Source: an uncultured Blautia sp. (GTDB lineage: Bacteria > Bacillota_A > Clostridia > Lachnospirales > Lachnospiraceae). Taken from it: 6,869 nt of DNA. The stretch's first letter is position 1; every line of letters starts with the position of its first letter. Of the stretch, positions 6,296-6,869 are shown one piece after another. Below the pieces are notes generated by a model. That model made no database searches and had not been told where the DNA came from. It saw nothing but the letters and a program-made list of their open reading frames with translations. The stretch is taken from the NCBI GenBank assembly GCA_905209435.1, contig CAJLTE010000135.1, positions 1 to 6,869 on the forward strand, written 5' to 3'. The translations under genes and the position numbers were made by a program.

Positions 6296-6737
6296 CTTCC
6301 TCTTCTGCTTCCTCACCTTCGTGAATGTCAGACTTCGGTTTCTTAAGTCCTTTAATCTCAATGTGATGCTTCTGTGCATAGTCCCACAGAGCTGCATGGA
6401 TTGCTTCCTCTGCAAGCAGAGAACAATGAACTTTTACTGGCGGAAGTCCATCAAGTGCTTCCATAACTGCTTTATTTGTAACTTCCATAGCTTCTTCGAT
6501 AGTTTTTCCCATTACCATCTCTGTTGCCATACTACTTGTTGCTACTGCTGCGCCGCATCCGAATGTTTTGAATTTACAGTCTTTGATGATATGTGTTTCA
6601 TCATCGATATCAAGGAAAATTCTCATGATATCACCGCATTTTGCGTTTCCTACTGTACCTACGCCGCTTGCGTTCTCTATTTCTCCAACATTACGTGGAT
6701 GCTGAAAATGATCCATTACTTTCTCACTGTAAGCCAT
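6288..6737 (-). CDS. nifU: NifU/IscU-type Fe-S cluster assembly scaffold
   Basis: The 149-residue cytoplasmic protein should hold a nascent iron-sulfur cluster, built with sulfur from a NifS/IscS cysteine desulfurase, and pass it to target proteins. It starts with the typical MAYSEKVMDHFQHPRNVG. The three cluster cysteines are visible: C34 in GNAKCGD, C61 in FGCGAA and C105 in HCSLLAEEAI. Conserved D36 and H104 are also present. C54 is an extra cysteine. Only the N-terminal scaffold domain is present, not the ferredoxin or C-terminal domains of long NifU. The last residues form an acidic tail (HEGEEAEEEEY). AGGAGG sits 8 bases upstream of the ATG. In related Clostridia the cysteine desulfurase gene is often just upstream; here that would lie beyond the right edge and cannot be seen. 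A probable terminator separates it from the ATPase. Confidence 0.93.
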   Translation of the reverse strand: MAYSEKVMDHFQHPRNVGEIENASGVGTVGNAKCGDIMRIFLDIDDETHIIKDCKFKTFGCGAAVATSSMATEMVMGKTIEEAMEVTNKAVMEALDGLPPVKVHCSLLAEEAIHAALWDYAQKHHIEIKGLKKPKSDIHEGEEAEEEEY

Positions 6738-6868
6738 TTGTATTTCCTCCTGTTATCCTGACTTTTGGTATTATTCATATTAATAATGCAAGGCTCTTTG
6801 TAAATCCTTTTGGGGTCAAGCGGATATTCGCAATCCGCTTCGCTACGTGGCTCTACACCAAATAACTG
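6716..6868 (-). CDS. Open frame entering from right edge, doubtful partial gene
   Basis: On the minus strand a frame is open from the window edge for 50 codons to a TAA at 6718-6716. It overlaps the ribosome site and first 22 bases of the nifU-like gene in another frame. The translation includes EPRSEADCEYPLDPKR. I do not recognise it as the end of a cysteine desulfurase. Fifty open codons can occur by chance, and the sequence includes an inverted repeat and a promoter-like pair. It may be the tail of an upstream gene, a translated repeat, or nothing. Confidence 0.2.
   Translation of the reverse strand, partial: QLFGVEPRSEADCEYPLDPKRIYKEPCIINMNNTKSQDNRRKYKWLTVRK
6746..6751 (-). promoter_or_regulatory. 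Ribosome binding site of nifU-like gene
   Basis: AGGAGG on the minus strand lies 8 bases before the ATG at 6737-6735. It supports this start, which also gives the family-typical N-terminus. Confidence 0.85.
6777..6804 (-). promoter_or_regulatory. Candidate promoter of nifU-like gene
   Basis: On the minus strand TTTACA (6804-6799) and TAATAT (6782-6777) are separated by 16 bases, giving a start near 6770 and a leader of about 33 bases before the ATG. If real, the gene can be transcribed on its own even if it also belongs to a longer Fe-S operon. No IscR-type operator was identified with confidence. Confidence 0.35.
6818..6840. repeat. Inverted repeat AAGCGGAT / ATCCGCTT
   Basis: A perfect 8-bp inverted repeat (6818-6825 and 6833-6840) flanks the 7-base loop ATTCGCA. 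It is GC-richer than its surroundings. Neither strand shows a U-run after it, so it is not an obvious terminator. The arm sequence and its flanks look like a dispersed intergenic repeat, but only one copy is inside the window. Confidence 0.45.
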
Positions 6869-6869
6869 C

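Noticed and set aside
6321..6865. Plus-strand open frames across the nifU-like gene and its upstream gap
   Set aside because: Antisense to a clear NifU-type protein; translations are Cys/Phe-rich with no family resemblance.
6811..6869. Possible tRNA-like end (stem plus CACCA-like text)
   Set aside because: No cloverleaf, no T-arm GTTCRA motif and no anticodon stem could be drawn.

Overview
The window reads as chromosomal DNA of a low-GC, Gram-positive anaerobe, most likely a gut Clostridia of the Lachnospiraceae type. This rests on AGGAGG-type ribosome sites, moderately AT-rich DNA with AT-rich gaps, a stand-alone NifU-type Fe-S scaffold, a PHP-type histidinol-phosphatase and compact intergenic gaps. 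The species cannot be fixed from the sequence. No insertion sequence, phage gene, tRNA, rRNA or CRISPR array is visible.

Layout, left to right. Positions 1-236 are a non-coding leader with a probable promoter (extended -10) and a small hairpin. Positions 237-1055 (+) encode a PHP-family histidinol-phosphatase. Positions 1056-1184 hold a strong sigma-A-like promoter and a 5'-UTR hairpin. Positions 1185-3386 (+) encode an amylosucrase-like GH13 enzyme whose N-terminus carries nine tandem 10-residue repeats. A long hairpin at 3418-3458 lies where this gene meets the convergent one. Positions 3539-6079 (-) encode a CtpE-like cation P-type ATPase with an unusual acidic insert. Positions 6080-6287 hold a probable terminator for the upstream gene and a second copy of the hairpin seen at 1120-1160. 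Positions 6288-6737 (-) encode a NifU/IscU-like Fe-S scaffold. Positions 6738-6869 hold its ribosome site, a candidate promoter and an open frame running in from the right edge.

The four genes do not form one pathway: they cover histidine synthesis, sucrose/alpha-glucan metabolism, cation transport and Fe-S assembly. They look like neighbouring housekeeping or metabolic units with their own signals. The two left genes run rightward and the two right genes run leftward, converging on the terminator near 3440.

I do not see a clear undescribed multi-gene system. The least ordinary points are the KVETSKVEPV-type repeat array on a cytoplasmic GH13 enzyme, preserved in protein while every DNA unit differs; a hairpin family present twice with one compensatory and two wobble-compatible changes; the Glu/Asp-rich insert just after the phosphorylation site of the ATPase; and a possible repeat-derived reading frame at the right edge.
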